A DNA stretch of 64,000 nt from Balaenoptera acutorostrata (lineage: Eukaryota; Chordata; Mammalia; Artiodactyla; Balaenopteridae), in contig NC_080080.1 in assembly GCF_949987535.1 (NCBI RefSeq), forward strand, positions 58,316,668-58,380,667, read 5' to 3'. Under the pieces are notes generated by a model that worked only from the letters and a program-made list of their open reading frames with translations, made no database searches and was not told the origin of the DNA. Made by a program: the position numbers and the translations under genes. This document shows, piece by piece, positions 22,656 to 34,823 of this stretch; position 1 is the stretch's first letter, and each line of letters opens with the position of its first letter.

Positions 22656-24150
22656 TCACCTTTGTTCTTCTCCACCAGCCTCCCTGTACCTATCAGCCAA
22701 CCCCTTGCCTCTGATCTTTATTCTTCCTGGTCAGAAAAAGACCCTGCTGCCTTTTTCTAAAATCATCCCTCAAATGGACCAAGGTAAATTTCTTGCAATT
22801 GAAATGAAATCATGTCAGTGACCTTCATTCTTCACAAACACTCACTGATACTGATTAGTTTACTTCTTGGCCGATGCCTGCTGTTCCATGCTTTGATCAA
22901 ACACAACCATCTCTTAAAATGCTCAGACCATTTTCTCTTCTCTTTCTGAATTCTCCAATGAAATGTTGACAAATGGAAAGCTCAACCGGAAAATGCCTTG
23001 GTCTGAATGAAGTTTGGGGAAGATGAATCCGGTGCTGATGTTTGGAGGGGGTCAGGGCAGGGTGTGTTATTGAGAAACTGGGTGTAGAAAGCTTGTTAGA
23101 AACTTTAACTTTTGTGGTCATGAAATTCTGTAGGAGCTTTGGGAATGGAAAGGAAGGGGTGGATTCAAGAGGCATTTCAGAAAGAACAATGGATTGGACT
23201 TGTGGGCAACTGCCTCTAGGAATAAGGTAGGGAAGGGAGTGAACATGATACCGCTATTTTGGGCCTGAATGACTATAATGCGAGTGTCGTTACTTGAAAT
23301 AGGTCTATCAGGAAGCTACTCTGATTCAGGAAGAACAAAAAGTTCATTTTAGAATTTTTGTCATCATCCCAGTGGAAATGTTCAACAGTTGGAAGACACC
23401 ATAAGTGAGCATTTAATGAGCTACCTTCAAGTGTCTAACAGGGCACATGATGTTAAATCTCCTACAGTAATTACCATGAAAGGGAGCTGAGGGTGAGGTC
23501 ATCTTTTACACTGGCCTCATGGAGGCATCTGCCGGAGTGTGTGGTGAGTGAGATCCTCCCCAGCTCTCAGCTACAGAGGTGGAATTTGGCTTATGATTTC
23601 AATGTAAAGGACATGGCTTACCATACAGCCTAACCCCAAACAGTAGCAAATGACTTTTCTTTGTCACACCTAAAAATCCTGAGAAAGTGACAGTGCCATT
23701 AGTTACGTGGCGAACTGGTTATGTGTTTGGTTTCCACACTTGATCTTCCTTCGTATTAATTTTTACAATAACAAACTCAAGTAAATCTTGAACCCTCGCC
23801 CTGGTTTGTTTCTCCAAAGGCCCAGACAGTGCCAGTAGTCTACACATTGAATGGTGAGAACCGAAGGCTTCTTGAAATTTAGCCTTATAATCAGGCACTC
23901 AAGGTAAAAATGAAGAAATAAAAGCTGCAAGACTTAGCACAGCGCCAAGAGAGCTCAATAGGAAGGGCCTAGAATGGTGTGTTCAAGGAGACGGAGAGAT
24001 TGGCGGGCAATGTCCTGAAGCAGTACCTCAACAATCCAAAGGAGTCTGATGATTCAAGTTAGGAATTAACGCCAAATCTCGGGTTGATACACCTTCCCCG
24101 ATTTCATATAAGCTCAAGAGTAGTCGCCTTGCCCGGCAGAGACCATTAAA
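22656..24150. other. Unassigned sequence immediately upstream of the ZNF704 CpG island
   Basis: No coding exon or clear repeat recognised. It is the proximal 5' flank and may hold regulatory elements that cannot be recognised from a single sequence. Confidence 0.45.
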
Positions 24151-24484
24151 TGACTTGGGGCAAATCTCTTCCTTCAAAAGTCTGACTTTGACCGCCAACC
24201 TTACTTCCAGCCAAGTCGATCCTCCTCCCTCCAAAGGGGATAAGCAGCCACGGGTTAGCGTGGGCCCTCGCGGCTGGGCCGACTGTTCGGAAACACCCTA
24301 TTTTCGGAGGCTGTGGGAAGGAAAAATAAATCCAGTCCGGGTTTTGTCTGCGCGGGGCGACCGGAGGGCTGCGAGGAATGGCTCGCGAAGAGGGGGGCGG
24401 TAGTGGAAAATACACAACACAAACAGCTCGCGCCGGGGCACGGCAGCTGTAGGCCCGGAGCGCGCGGGCCCGGTCGCCGGCCGC

Positions 24485-24598
24485 ATGGAGCGCAGCGCGG
24501 CCCGCGGCTCCGGGGCGGCGGCGGCGGCGGCGGAGGCTGCAGCGCGCCGTTCGCTCACACCCACCCCCGCCCGCGGCCGCCGCGCCGCCCCGCCGTAG
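24485..24598 (+). other. Upstream open reading frame in the ZNF704 5' leader (37 codons)
   Basis: An ATG at 24485 opens a frame that ends at TAG 24596-24598, in a different frame from the main ATG and 232 bp before it. The (GGC)n tract is translated here as an Ala run. If transcription starts upstream of it, it could dampen translation of the main frame. Whether it lies in the mRNA depends on the unknown start site. Confidence 0.4.
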
Positions 24599-24830
24599 CC
24601 GCCGGCCGCCGGCGTCCCCGCGGGCCGGTCCAGCGAAGGCGGCGCCCGCGCCTCTGCAGCCAGTGGCAGCCGGCGGCCCGGGGAGGCGGCTCCCGCAGCC
24701 CCCCGCAGCCCCGCGCCCCGGGCGCCTGCGACCACAGCGGCCGCCCGGGGAGGAAGAGGAGGAGGAGGAGGACGAGGGGGGAGGCGACAAACTCCGGCTC
24801 GGCGCGGCGGCAGGCAGCCCGCGGTCAGGC

Positions 24831-25331
24831 ATGCAGGCGCGGCGTCTAGCCAAGCGCTCCAGCCTGGGCAGCCGCCGGGGGAACGCCGCGCTGCAGCCGC
24901 CAGGCCCCGCGCCCGCCCGGGAAGGCGCGCTGCCCGGGCTCCCGCCCCCCGCCCCGGCTCCGGCCCCAGCCCCGGCCCCGGAGAGCTGGAGGCCGCCACT
25001 GCCGCCGCCGCGCAGCGCCGGGACCGGCCCCCCTCGGGCCGCCGGGGCCGCCGCCGCCGCCGCTGCCGCCTCGTCTCCGGTGCTGCTGCTTCTGGGGGAG
25101 GAAGACGAGGACGAAGAGGGCGGGAGCAGGCGGCGGAGGGGGCTCGGGCGGGTGCAGGCGAAGCCCCGAGGGGGCGCGGAGGAGGAGGATGACGACGAGG
25201 AAGACGAGGACGAGGAGGTGGTCGTCGAGGTGGTGGACGGCGACGACGACGACGAGGACGGCGAGGAGCGCTTCGTGGCCCTCGGCCCCGGCCGCCAGCT
25301 CCCCAAGGGCCCGGGCCGGGGAGCATTGAAG
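24831..25331 (+). CDS. ZNF704: ZNF704 (zinc finger protein 704), first coding exon, partial gene
   Basis: Encodes the N-terminal 167 residues of a nuclear C2H2 zinc-finger transcription factor. I recognise ZNF704 from the start MQARRLAKRSSLGSRRG, the block SSPVLLLLGEEDEDEEG and the end of the exon (ERFVALGPGRQLPKGPGRGALK). In order: a basic start (residues 1-17), a Pro/Ala-rich region with a PAPAPAPAP run (about 24-60), an Ala run (about 72-80), and Asp/Glu-rich runs (about 88-93 and 118-150). The ATG at 24831 is the first ATG in this frame (the frame is open further upstream but only through non-ATG codons) and matches the start I know for the human protein; -3 is G. The exon ends in AAG followed by GTGCGT, a strong donor, in phase 0. 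The zinc finger is encoded in later exons outside the window. Family members act as DNA-binding regulators; ZNF704 is also known as GIG1 and has been linked to SIN3-type repression. Those roles are from general knowledge, not visible here. Confidence 0.88.
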
Positions 25332-25340
25332 GTGCGTGCG
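25332..25340 (+). other. ZNF704: Splice donor of ZNF704 intron 1
   Basis: AAG|GTGCGTGCG matches the mammalian 5' splice-site consensus (MAG|GTRNGT) closely and falls exactly where the conserved exon-1 coding sequence ends. No matching acceptor with the following ZNF704 sequence appears before 64000, so the rest of the window is taken as intron 1. Confidence 0.85.
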
Positions 25341-27195
25341 GGGTGCGGGGACGAGCGCGCGCGGGACCCTCCGGCTCGGTGAGGGGACGGGCCCGGGGTT
25401 CCGGCGCGGCGCGGGCTGAGGCCGGTACCGGGGACCGCAGAGGCCGGGCCGGGAGGGGTGTGTCCGGCGGCTCCGGCGGCCGCGCGGGCAGAGCTAGGGG
25501 ACTGATGAGCTCACCGCTCGGGCCCCAGCACCTTCACCGGGCGGCCGCTCCCACTTTCCTCCAAGGCCGAGGCGGGCGTGCTGTCTGATGTGGGTGCGGG
25601 CAAAGGACGCTTCTCCCGAGCGAGGCGGGAACTTGGCGATGGGACGAGGTAGGCGCCGGTCTGCTCCCGGTGGGGACGGGCGAGGTAGGAGGCAGTGAGG
25701 CTGTAGTCCTCCCCGAGGAAGCACGAGTGGCCCCCTTCCCCTTATTCTGAGGACTAGTCAAGCTCATAGGAACTAGCAAACAGCTTCTCTTGTCAATCTC
25801 TCAACCCCTCCTGCCTCCAAGAACAATTGTGGATGAGTTTCCGTCAAACGCGCCTGTGAGGGAACCGGTAAACCCAGAACAGCAAAAAACCAAGTCCCGG
25901 TTTATACATGCATTTTGCTGGCATCTTTTGGCAATGCCGCCCCGCCCACCCCGCACCCGCGGCTTAAAACTCGACATTGTTTAGCATTTGGGGTTTTTTC
26001 CCCTCCTCAACATAGCAAATGGGAAAAAAATAGGAAACCAGAGAAAGTGGGGAGAATTTGCCATTTAAAATAGACGTGAGTTTCTGCTGAGAATTCAAGC
26101 AAAGGCCCTTGTGTACTGAAGCACCGAGAGATCTTTCCGTTTGTGTATCTTCAGGAGATAAGGGCTTTATTATTACACAACTGACTGGCTGGGCTTTCAG
26201 GCATGTGATTGGCCAAAGCAAACCACGTTGAGGTTCATGCACAGTGTATGTTGCTAAGAAGTTTTGAGGGCAGCAAGTGGTAAGCAATGGAGTGAGTGAT
26301 TTTTCTGAAGAGTGGTGCTTAAAATCAACTGAATAAAACTACTGATAGGAGTTTTCAGAAGATATTGGTATTTCAGGAAGAAAAACACATAAACAAATGA
26401 GCTTACTAGTTAGAGACTATGAGAAAAAAAAAAAAAATCTTCAGGGGCTTGCAGAAAAAAGTCAGCTCCTCAAAAAGTCAGCAGTTCCAAAGAAATGTTA
26501 AACATCAGCATTTAGAATAGCCCCAGAGTAGACATGGGCACAAATTTCTTTCCTAGACCACCCTGGAAATACCAGCTCTGGGAGTGAGAAATTTTCAGCA
26601 AGTAGTCATTTGGGATGATAGTTTTTGACAGTTGCTTGTTGGAATCCAGACCATGACCACCATCATTACCGTGGTCTAATAAAAAGCCTGCATTGTATGG
26701 CTACAGGATATAGCTGGGTTTGGAATTAAATCACATGACATCAGTGACATTAAGGAACAAGAGTAGTGACTCCTTAGCATTTTTGTCCAGAAATACTGAA
26801 AAGATGTCTTGTGGTTTGGACAGCGGTTGCACAGTTTGTAATAGAAAAATTGATTATAATTTATGCTCCGTGATCAAAGCAAACCCAATGTAGAAAAAAA
26901 AAATCAAATCTATAAAAATAGAAGAACTAGGGTGTGATCATTCACACTATCAGAAAAGATTTTTCACATCTCCGAGCAAATTTCTGCTTAATTCTTTCGA
27001 AAGGGGCTTCATTTTATATTGTTATGGTTTGCCCATAACTTTTCAGGAATTTATATATTGAGTAGTTTGAGGTATAATTTTTATCATCTTTTACTGCTTT
27101 AAAGCCGTCTTGACACTGCATCTGGAGAGGTTTTTCTGACGAATAAAATAGTATCATTTTATTCTAATGCATATATTAATGTCAATCTCATATAT
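25341..27195. other. ZNF704 intron 1, proximal part, no element recognised
   Basis: The CpG island tapers off by about 25.7 kb, followed by ordinary unique sequence. First-intron starts often hold regulatory DNA. The 107-residue minus-strand frame at 25964-26287 has no domain. Confidence 0.5.
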
Positions 27196-27199
27196 ATTT

Positions 27200-28470
27200 A
27201 GGCATTCATTTATTCAGATATTTATCAAGCACCTAATATGTGCCAGGTACTATTCTAGAACACAGCAGTAAGCACCTTCCAGATGCCCACATCCAGCAAG
27301 AGAAGCCAGAGCGACAACCAACCAAACAGACAAATAAATAAGCATGGTGCTTGAGATTTTGATGCATGCCATGAGGGAAATAATGATATCTCAGTGTCTA
27401 GGAGGAAGGAGACAGCTTGTAGGGAGAAGGCCTCTCTGAGGAGGGGACATTTGATCTGAGATTTGAGACGTGCAACTTGGGAAGATCTTTCCAGAATAAC
27501 AATTGCAAAAGTCTTGAGGTGGGAAGGAGAAGAGGATGAGTATGGCTGGAACTTGCTGGAGATGCAGCAGGGAGGCAGGTAAAGGCCAGCGACATAGAGC
27601 CTGGTGGACCTTTTTAAAGTAGAGTAAGAAGTCTTTGGAAAGTTTTAAACATACAAAATGGTTTGTCTTTTTAATAAGGTCATGCTGTGTGGAGTATAGA
27701 GGACAGCAGGGAGGAGCAGGGGTCCAGTTAGATGGCGATCGTTGAAGTCCACATGAGAGGCGAGGGCAGTTGGGACTAGGAGTGGAGTTAGAGAGGAGGG
27801 AACAAATTCAGGATCGATTGTGAAGATCCACCTGCAATAACTTGCTGATGGATTACGTGGAGGGGGGCAGGGTGACAGAAAGAAGGGAATCCAGGACGAG
27901 GCCCCAGTGTAAAGGTTGGCCAAATGTGCCATTGGCTGAGATTGGGAAAACTGGGAGAACAACAGATTTTTGCGAAGAGAAAAATCAAGTCTTCTGTTTT
28001 GGGCATGTTAAGTCCGAGATGACGCTTAGACACCGGCATGGAAACTTCAAGTATGCGGATGGCTGTAATGTGTGGAGCTGAGGGGAGAGGCCAAGGCTAG
28101 AGAGAGAAATTTGGGAGATGTGTTGATGTCATTTAAAGCTGGGGATGAGAAAGAGAGTGCAGCAGGCCAGAGGGCAGCCTTGGGCCAGACTCTGGGGCAC
28201 AGCACTGTTTAAGTTTGGGTGTGGGAGGAGAAGCCAGCAAAGACGATTGAGAAGCAGCAGCCAAACATGTCAAAGGAAAACTAGAAAATGGAAAGTCCAT
28301 TTAGTTCCAAAAGTAGGGAGTAATGAACCGTGTTGAGTACCACTGGGATATGAGTAAGATAAGGACAGAGACGTGTTCATTTGGATTAGATAATGTGGAA
28401 CGTATGGGTATCTGTAACCAAAGAATGTGAAATCGGGGATGCAACCCAAGTGGGCTGAGCAGTGAGTAGA
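27200..28470 (+). repeat. Ancient interspersed repeat, longest copy of the unnamed family
   Basis: From ttcatttattcagatatttatc through aggcctctctgaggaggggacatttgatctgag, cttgctgatggattacgtgg and gaaccgtgttgagtaccactgg, this shares an ordered set of phrases with 10760-11430 and 44600-45030. It is non-coding on both strands in this copy. Confidence 0.6.
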
Positions 28471-28624
28471 GGCAAGGACATAGTGAAAAACTCTTTTGTT
28501 GGAAAGGAGAATAGAGAGAAGGGGGAGAGAGCATATGGTTTAGATTTTTTTTAAGATAGGATACAGTAGACTCTAATGTAGTGACTACAGCATGTTGGGA
28601 ATGATCTGTTGTGTGTGTAGGAAG

Positions 28625-29215
28625 TGTATTTGTTTTCTGTTGCTGTGTAACAAAGTACCACAAACTTTTTGGCTCACAGCCATTCTCCCGGTATCTGTGG
28701 GTTAGGAGTCAGGGCCAGGCTTGGCTGGGTCTGCTGATGAGTCTCACAGGGCTGCAGTCAAAATGTTGGGTGGGCTGTGGTCTCTTTGGGAGGCTTGACT
28801 GGGGAAGAATTCACTTCTAAGCTCCCTCAGGTTGTTAGCAGAATTCATTCCCTTGCCTCTGTAGGTGTGAGGATCCAACTTCTTGCTGCCTGTTACCTGT
28901 AGGCTGCCCTCAGCTCCTAGAGCCCCTCTCCCCCAGCGCCTCTTCCCCACCCCACCTCTACTCCTGCAGTACTTTATTACATGGTTTCCTCAACATGGCC
29001 TCTTACTTCATCAAGTCAGCAAGGAGAATCTTAGCCCCTGTCTGCTGGCAAGATGGAGACTCATGTAAGGCACTGTAATCCCAGGAGCAGTACTCCATCA
29101 TCTTTGCCATATTCTGTTGGTTAGAAGTGAATCATGGGTTCCACCCACACTTAAGGGGGGGAGATATGCAAGGGCATGAATACCAAGAGGTGAGGATCGT
29201 TGAGGGTTACCTTGG
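28625..29215 (-). mobile_element. MaLR/ERVL-type solo LTR, antisense
   Basis: Starts tgtatttgttttctgttgctgtgtaacaaagtacc and runs through ctcacagggctgcagtcaaaatg, gcttgactggggaagaattcac, gttgttagcagaattcattccc and attctgttggttagaagtgaatc, the internal order of a class III LTR in reverse. No retroviral genes flank it. Confidence 0.65.
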
Positions 29216-29695
29216 GGAGGAACCGAAGATGCAGAGAAAAGAGGGATAAGTTCAGGAGGAAGGTCCTTAGAAAAGTCATAGGGCAGGGGACCTGGAACCC
29301 AAGTATAGGAATTGGTCTTTGACAGATGCAAAGACCCTTCTTCCATTGAATTAGGGAGAAGGCAGAGAAAGTAAGTCCAGATGTGGGTAGTTGTATATTG
29401 GATGGTGGTCAGATGAAGTAGTATTCACCTGATGGCTTCTGTTTTCCCCCTGCAGCAGGAGGGAAGGCCATCAGCTGAGAGCAAAAGAGATTTGGGATAA
29501 GAGCTAAAGCCAGGAGATAGTGTTGTGGGAGAGTGGGAGAGCAAATGTACCAGGGAAATCAAATAGAGTTGCTAGACAGTATCAAGGGCCCATCTGATGT
29601 TTGTGGTTCTGCCTGTACAGTGTAAGCAGTCTGTCTGGGTATGTGATTTTCCCCACCTTCATTCCATTGGCTCAAGCATAGAGTGATAATAACAA
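29216..29695. other. Unassigned intronic sequence
   Basis: Nothing recognised. Confidence 0.4.
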
Positions 29696-29935
29696 ACAGA
29701 ATGCTAGCTAATGTTTATTAAGTTGTTTAATTACTATGCTAGTGCAAGTCTAAGTGTACAGTCTCATTTAAACTTCATTACATATCCCTGAGTCAGGCAT
29801 TATTATATCATCCTCATTTTACTGAAGTGATAAGCAGTTTACTTAAAGATACACAGGTGTTAGGTGGCAGAGCAAGGTTTTGAGCCCTGGGCAGTCTCAC
29901 TCCAGAGCTAGTACCATTAGGCTTTACACTTCCCT
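29696..29935 (-). mobile_element. MIR SINE, antisense
   Basis: agcaaggttttgagccctgggcagtctcactccagagc preceded by atcctcattttactgaagtgataag follows the reversed MIR order. Confidence 0.7.
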
Positions 29936-30983
29936 GTCTCTTGGAGACAAAGCAGAGAGCTGGGTTCAGCAGAGATGCAGTTTAGCCAGGTGGGTGAGCA
30001 ATGACAAGAGAGAGAACACACTGTTGACGAAGTTGGCACTGCTGTGACTATAATGATGGACTATGGGATCTAAGAAAAGTAAGGACAGGAAGGGGCCATG
30101 GGCTGGTAAAAAAGTCAGGGGTCAGTGGATTAGAGAAAACAAAGAGGAATCAATAAAATCATTTAAAAGAATGAGAATGAAATGCAGGACAACTTGGGTT
30201 CCAAGGTAATGTTAATATGAATGAATATTTGCTGAATACTTATAAGCCAAGAAGTGCACTAAATGCTTTATATGAAGGAGGATCGCCTGAGAAATTATGA
30301 TTTGGGAATCAATATTCTCCAGCTGAGTATACTGGCTTGGATGTGAATTAGCACACCTGAGGCTGTATGGTCACAAGCAAAGCCCTGGTTCACATCCATA
30401 GCCTGTGCTTTTAATCTCCCTCTATTTATTTGTGATGTTTATGCCCATTTATATCCAGGAGTATTTGGGAAGGCTGAGGAAATAGAGGAATAGATGCTGC
30501 TAAGTATCTGAGATGCTTGATTACTGTAATGGACGCTAATTTGGGCTTTAAATGAGACAAGAAGACAAACTTTGTATTACACAGTTTTCAATTTCTGATC
30601 GGAGAAGCTTACATATTTATGGGCAGTGGTAAGATTCCACACCCCCCCCCCCAAAAAAAACTAGCCTCCTGGGCCCTTGAATGAGGAACACCAGGTAAAT
30701 AATATCTCCAACCAGAGCTTAATAATAAAATTTAAAAAAAATACAAGGACACTGTCAAACGGAGGAAGGATTCTAAAATAAGTTGCTACTCAGTGAAGGC
30801 AAAACAGTAAGGGGCTGAGATAACTAGGCTCAGGACTGTGCTCTGCGATGCTGTGTATTAGTTATGGACAAGAGCCGGAGAGTCTGAAGGGATTGATAAT
30901 GTAGTGTTTATAATAAGCTTAGGAGAAACCTGGACCTGAAAGACCGCTATTAGTTCTATCAAGAGTTCATCTATTGGAAAACT
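29936..30983. other. Unassigned intronic sequence
   Basis: No gene or confident repeat. A C9-then-A8 mononucleotide junction sits near 30644-30660. Confidence 0.45.
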
Positions 30984-31351
30984 GGGAAGAAAGTTTGTTT
31001 TTTTTTTAATTTTTAAATTTTTAAAGTAAATTTATTTATTTATTTATTTTGGCTGCATTGGGTCTTGGTTGCTGCACGCGGGCTTTCTCTGGTTGCGGTG
31101 AGCGGGGGCTACTCTTCTTTGCGGTACGCCGGCTTCTCATTGCAGTGGCTTCTCTTGTTGCAGAGCGTGGGGCTCTAGGCGCGCAGGCTTCAGTAGTTGT
31201 GGTGCATGGGCTCAGTAGCTGTGGCGCACGGGCTTAGTTGCTCCGTGCGGCATGTGGGAATCTTCCAGGACCAGGGCTGGAACCCGTGTCCCCTGCATTG
31301 GCAGGTGGATTCTTAACCACTGAGCCACCAGGGAAGTCCAAGGGAAGAAAG
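30984..31351 (-). mobile_element. CHR-type SINE with 10-bp TSD
   Basis: Reversed full-length copy: an A/T tail (tttatttatttatttattttggctgca), a body with reversed tRNA-like B box (ggctggaaccc) and the head accagggaagtcc. The direct repeat gggaagaaag lies at 30984-30993 and 31342-31351. It is more diverged than the copies at 10 kb and 42 kb. Confidence 0.92.
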
Positions 31352-33955
31352 GTTTTTAAGTGAGATAATATATGTCAAAGTGCCCACCTTCAGTGCTTAA
31401 TAAATATTAACGGAGAGGAAGCTGTTTCATGTGTGCCAGCTCTTTGGGGTGGTTAGCACATCTATTAGACTGTCTCTGGGCTATCAGATGGCTTTAAGAA
31501 GCCTTTGGCAGGGACCGTGCAGCAAGCACTGAATTCCAGTTTGCTGTTAAGTATGTGTGTTGCAAATGGTCTGCGTTGGCTCGAGGGGAAGGCGTGTGCT
31601 TCTGACACCAGACAAAGTTGTCATTCACTGAATTGTCGACTGCCAGACTTGGAAGGGAAACAGAGATTATCTGGTAACCCAACACCCTCTTTCGACTGCT
31701 CAGTACACCAGGACTAGGGAAGGTGAAATGCCTTGTCTGGCTAGGGCTGTTTAGCAGCTTAGGTGGGACCAGGATTAGCACCCTGGTCTGCCACACCCCA
31801 AGTTCTCGCCCTCCTTGCTGGGTTAGTCCTTTGTGCCTGGGATGATCTGCAGTTAGTTCACTCCCTTAGAGTTGTGGTGAGAAAAATCACAGTTTCTTGA
31901 AGTGATCTACCACTCACTGCTTATCAACTTCTATTTTTGGAATGCTCTTCCTCCCTAAAGTACCTCAGGGAAAGGTGGTCTCATTTCCGGCTGTGGGAGG
32001 TGGGCAGGACCCTCTGTGAATCCTGTCCAGGTCAGTCCCCCTCCCTGTGCAGTTCCCAAGGGACACGTGTGCTCAGAGGATGATAGAAAATGGCAAATGA
32101 GCATTGTGAATGGAGTTCCCTTCATCTCTGGCGTGGTGTGCCTGGTTAAACTGGCCTGGAAGACGTAGTTTATACTCAGCCCTTAACTAGGGCCTCTCCT
32201 CCTCCACCAGATTTTACTACTCGTTGAGCCTGCAGTGCCCCATAGCACAAGGGTTAGAAAAGGAGGAAAAGCGAGAAGTCAGCCCTGCCTGGAATCCCCT
32301 CACCTGAGCTTAGTGAGGAGGAGCCAGGGAGCTACAGCTGGGATGTCCTTGACCTCTGAGAGCCCCCGGAGCCTATTCGTTAGGAAATCTGTCCTGGTCA
32401 CATTACCCTGTCTTCCTGCTCATGGGTGCTCAAAGGGAAGAGGAGTGGGAGCCTTTTCCTTCCCACTACAGTGTGCGCAGTCAGAACTTCTGGTCTGCAC
32501 ACCACAACCAGTCTTGTACTATTGCTTGATACAATGTCTGCTAAAGCTGAGGGAACTTGACCTTTAATTGTCCTGTCCCATCTCTATTAAGGTAAATGCA
32601 TGGTTTCCATTAGACTTTCTGAAATATTTGAGAATACTTAGAGACCCTTATAGCCAACCTTCCAGCCTAGTCGAATCTCTGAAATAAGAATGATTTTCTT
32701 TGGGTTTGCTGTCCATGTTTCTGGTCATTCCCTCAGGAGATGTTTATTATGGGCCATTGCTTGCCATGTTCCTGATATGCATGTGGGAAACAGCAGTCAA
32801 TAAGGCTGACTTCCACTTCCGGGGAGCCTACAGCCTGGCAAATTCCTGCCAAGTTGTTGATAAAGAAGTGCAAAGCCCCTTTTCCTCTTTATCCCCAAGA
32901 TCAAGGTTACATCTGCCGAGAGACCTTGCTTGGTTACCACAGTTTGGGATGTAATTTTGATATATATCCTAAAACATTTGTAGCCAGTCTATATGAAGAA
33001 GATTATATGGCCTGGCCAGGAGGTAATTCCTGAATAGCTAGTCAAAGGATGAGTTTAGATCAGCAAATCTGGCAAATAACTTCTGTTGCTCTCATTTACT
33101 GGATGAAGTGGAACGGAATATAACTTTGAAATTCGTGTAGTGGAATTAGAGTGATCAAGTTCTCACACTTCACTGAAGATACTATTTGGAAAACCCAGTG
33201 TTATAATTTATACATAGGGGAAATAAGCTTGACTCTAGAGTTTTGAAGGAGAGTCCGTAATTTTAGGGTAAGAACTTTGCAGTAACATACAAGAGGGGAT
33301 CTCGTCTTGCAGAAGACCATGGAGCCTTGAGGTGCAAAAAATTAAAAGGGTTCTGCGTGTGCATGGTTCCATGAGGACTAAGAGTGTATAGTCTCCATGC
33401 TACACATGACAATGTCCAGTGACACACTTGCTTTCCTTACGTTCTTGTCATCATGGAAGGCTGAGCGAAAGTAAAGCCTCACTGATGCGAACTAATTGGG
33501 GATGGCTGGTCTCTCCTTGTGGTGATGGAAGTGTTCTGTAATTTGCCTGTGGTGGTGAATACACATACCTACATATGATAAAATTGCATAGAACTAAATA
33601 CATATGCACTTGCACACATACACGAGTGAATACACATAAAACTGGAAAAATCTGAATAAGGTTGGTAGATTATATCAATGTCAATTTCCTGGTTGTGATA
33701 TTGTACTATTATTTTGCAAGGGTTACCACTGGAGGGAAAAATAAAAAGTGCTCCAACATTTTAAATTAAATCCAATTTTTTGAAGGCAATGTGCCTTGAA
33801 ATATCATTTAATAAAACCTACAGACAGGATAATTTTAGTCCATTAATATGACCTGTGTCGTGGGCTCGTTAGTAAGATGGGAGGGAACATGGTTGAGTCA
33901 AAGCAGATGATCCCTCTATATGCCCCCCCCCACTGTTTCCTCTGTGTAAATCAAG
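31352..33955. other. Unassigned intronic sequence
   Basis: About 2.6 kb with no recognisable exon. Frames such as 32235-32567 and 32700-32954 show no domain or splice structure. Confidence 0.5.
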
Positions 33956-33959
33956 ATGT

Positions 33960-34090
33960 GAGGTAACAGCCTCTGGGTTCAAATTCTGGCTTCTTCACTT
34001 GCTAGTTGCATGGCCTTATCAAGTAACTTGATGTCTCAATGCTTCAGTGTTATCAAGTAAAATTGGTGTAATATTGTTCTGTCATTGCCT
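33960..34090 (+). mobile_element. MIR SINE fragment
   Basis: cctctgggttcaaattctggcttcttcacttgctagttgcatggcc and aacttgatgtctcaatgcttcag follow the MIR 5' half in forward orientation. Confidence 0.75.
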
Positions 34091-34807
34091 ATTGTTATTA
34101 AATATGGCCCACAGACCTTCTGAAATTAGACATGGATGGCAATTTATCTCCTTTATGGTTCCAGAAAAGAATCTTTTGTAAAACTTTGTTCAAGGATTCA
34201 AAATCCTACAGTTATTTTGACTGTTACAGCCTCCTGCTTGTTCCACACTACCAAGGTATTTCAGAGAGCTGCTTCCTGAAGTGACTTCGTTCATCTGAAC
34301 TCTGGGGTGTTCCATTGTATCAGTGGTGAGCTTGAATCTTCCCTTTCATCTCAGGAAGCTGTGAGTCATTTATCTACTTGTGCGAAGAGGACAGAAACAT
34401 TCTAGCTCTCAGGCTCATCAGTCTGTTCAGATCTATAGCTCTTACACTGGAAAAAACCTGGCTAGTAGCCATACAGGCGGGAAAAGGCTTACCACGCATG
34501 TTGAATTATGTGTCTATGTGTCGTTGAAGCCTGTGATGGAAATACAGTGATGTCACCTTTCACCTCTAACTTGCACGTGGCTGAGAACCCCTGAGGTGTG
34601 AATTCGCCCTTTCCATCCTCCTCTGCACTGGTGTCTACGACCTGTTGTGCTTTTGTTTGGTGAAGAACTCACTGTTCTTTGGGTAGATGGAGATGCAGAG
34701 CCCAAAGTATACTTCTAAACTCTTGTAAATACTTGCTTCTACTATTGGAAGATGTCTAGATGGCGGAGAAATGGACTCTGGTTAAACAGCATGGGGAAAT
34801 TCCAGTT
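34091..34807. other. Unassigned intronic sequence up to the L1 insertion
   Basis: Nothing recognised. The last bases (gtt|aaaa) form the L1 endonuclease target. Confidence 0.45.
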
Positions 34808-34823
34808 AAAAAGAGAGATACAG
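34808..34823. repeat. 16-bp target-site duplication of the full-length L1, left copy
   Basis: aaaaagagagatacag is found again exactly at 42228-42243. Together with the preceding tt it gives TT|AAAA, the classical L1 endonuclease site read on the opposite strand. Confidence 0.95.

Larger units (their letters stand above)
24300..25700 (+). promoter_or_regulatory. ZNF704: CpG island promoter of ZNF704
   Basis: A sharp change from AT-rich flank to very high GC and CpG density, centred on the first coding exon. Sp1-type GC boxes are visible (gggggcgg at 24393-24400, another at about 24512-24518). A (GGC)n run lies at about 24514-24533. No convincing TATA box is seen, as expected for a CpG-island promoter with dispersed start sites. 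The transcription start cannot be fixed from sequence; it should lie upstream of 24831. Very long antisense frames (386 and 342 residues) are a by-product of the GC-rich composition. Confidence 0.85.

Noticed and set aside
24146..25326. 386- and 342-residue open frames on the minus strand over the CpG island
   Set aside because: They mirror the GC-rich exon on the other strand, consist of Ser/Pro/Arg/Ala runs with no domain, and arise because stop codons are rare in such composition. Antisense transcription is possible but a protein is not supported.
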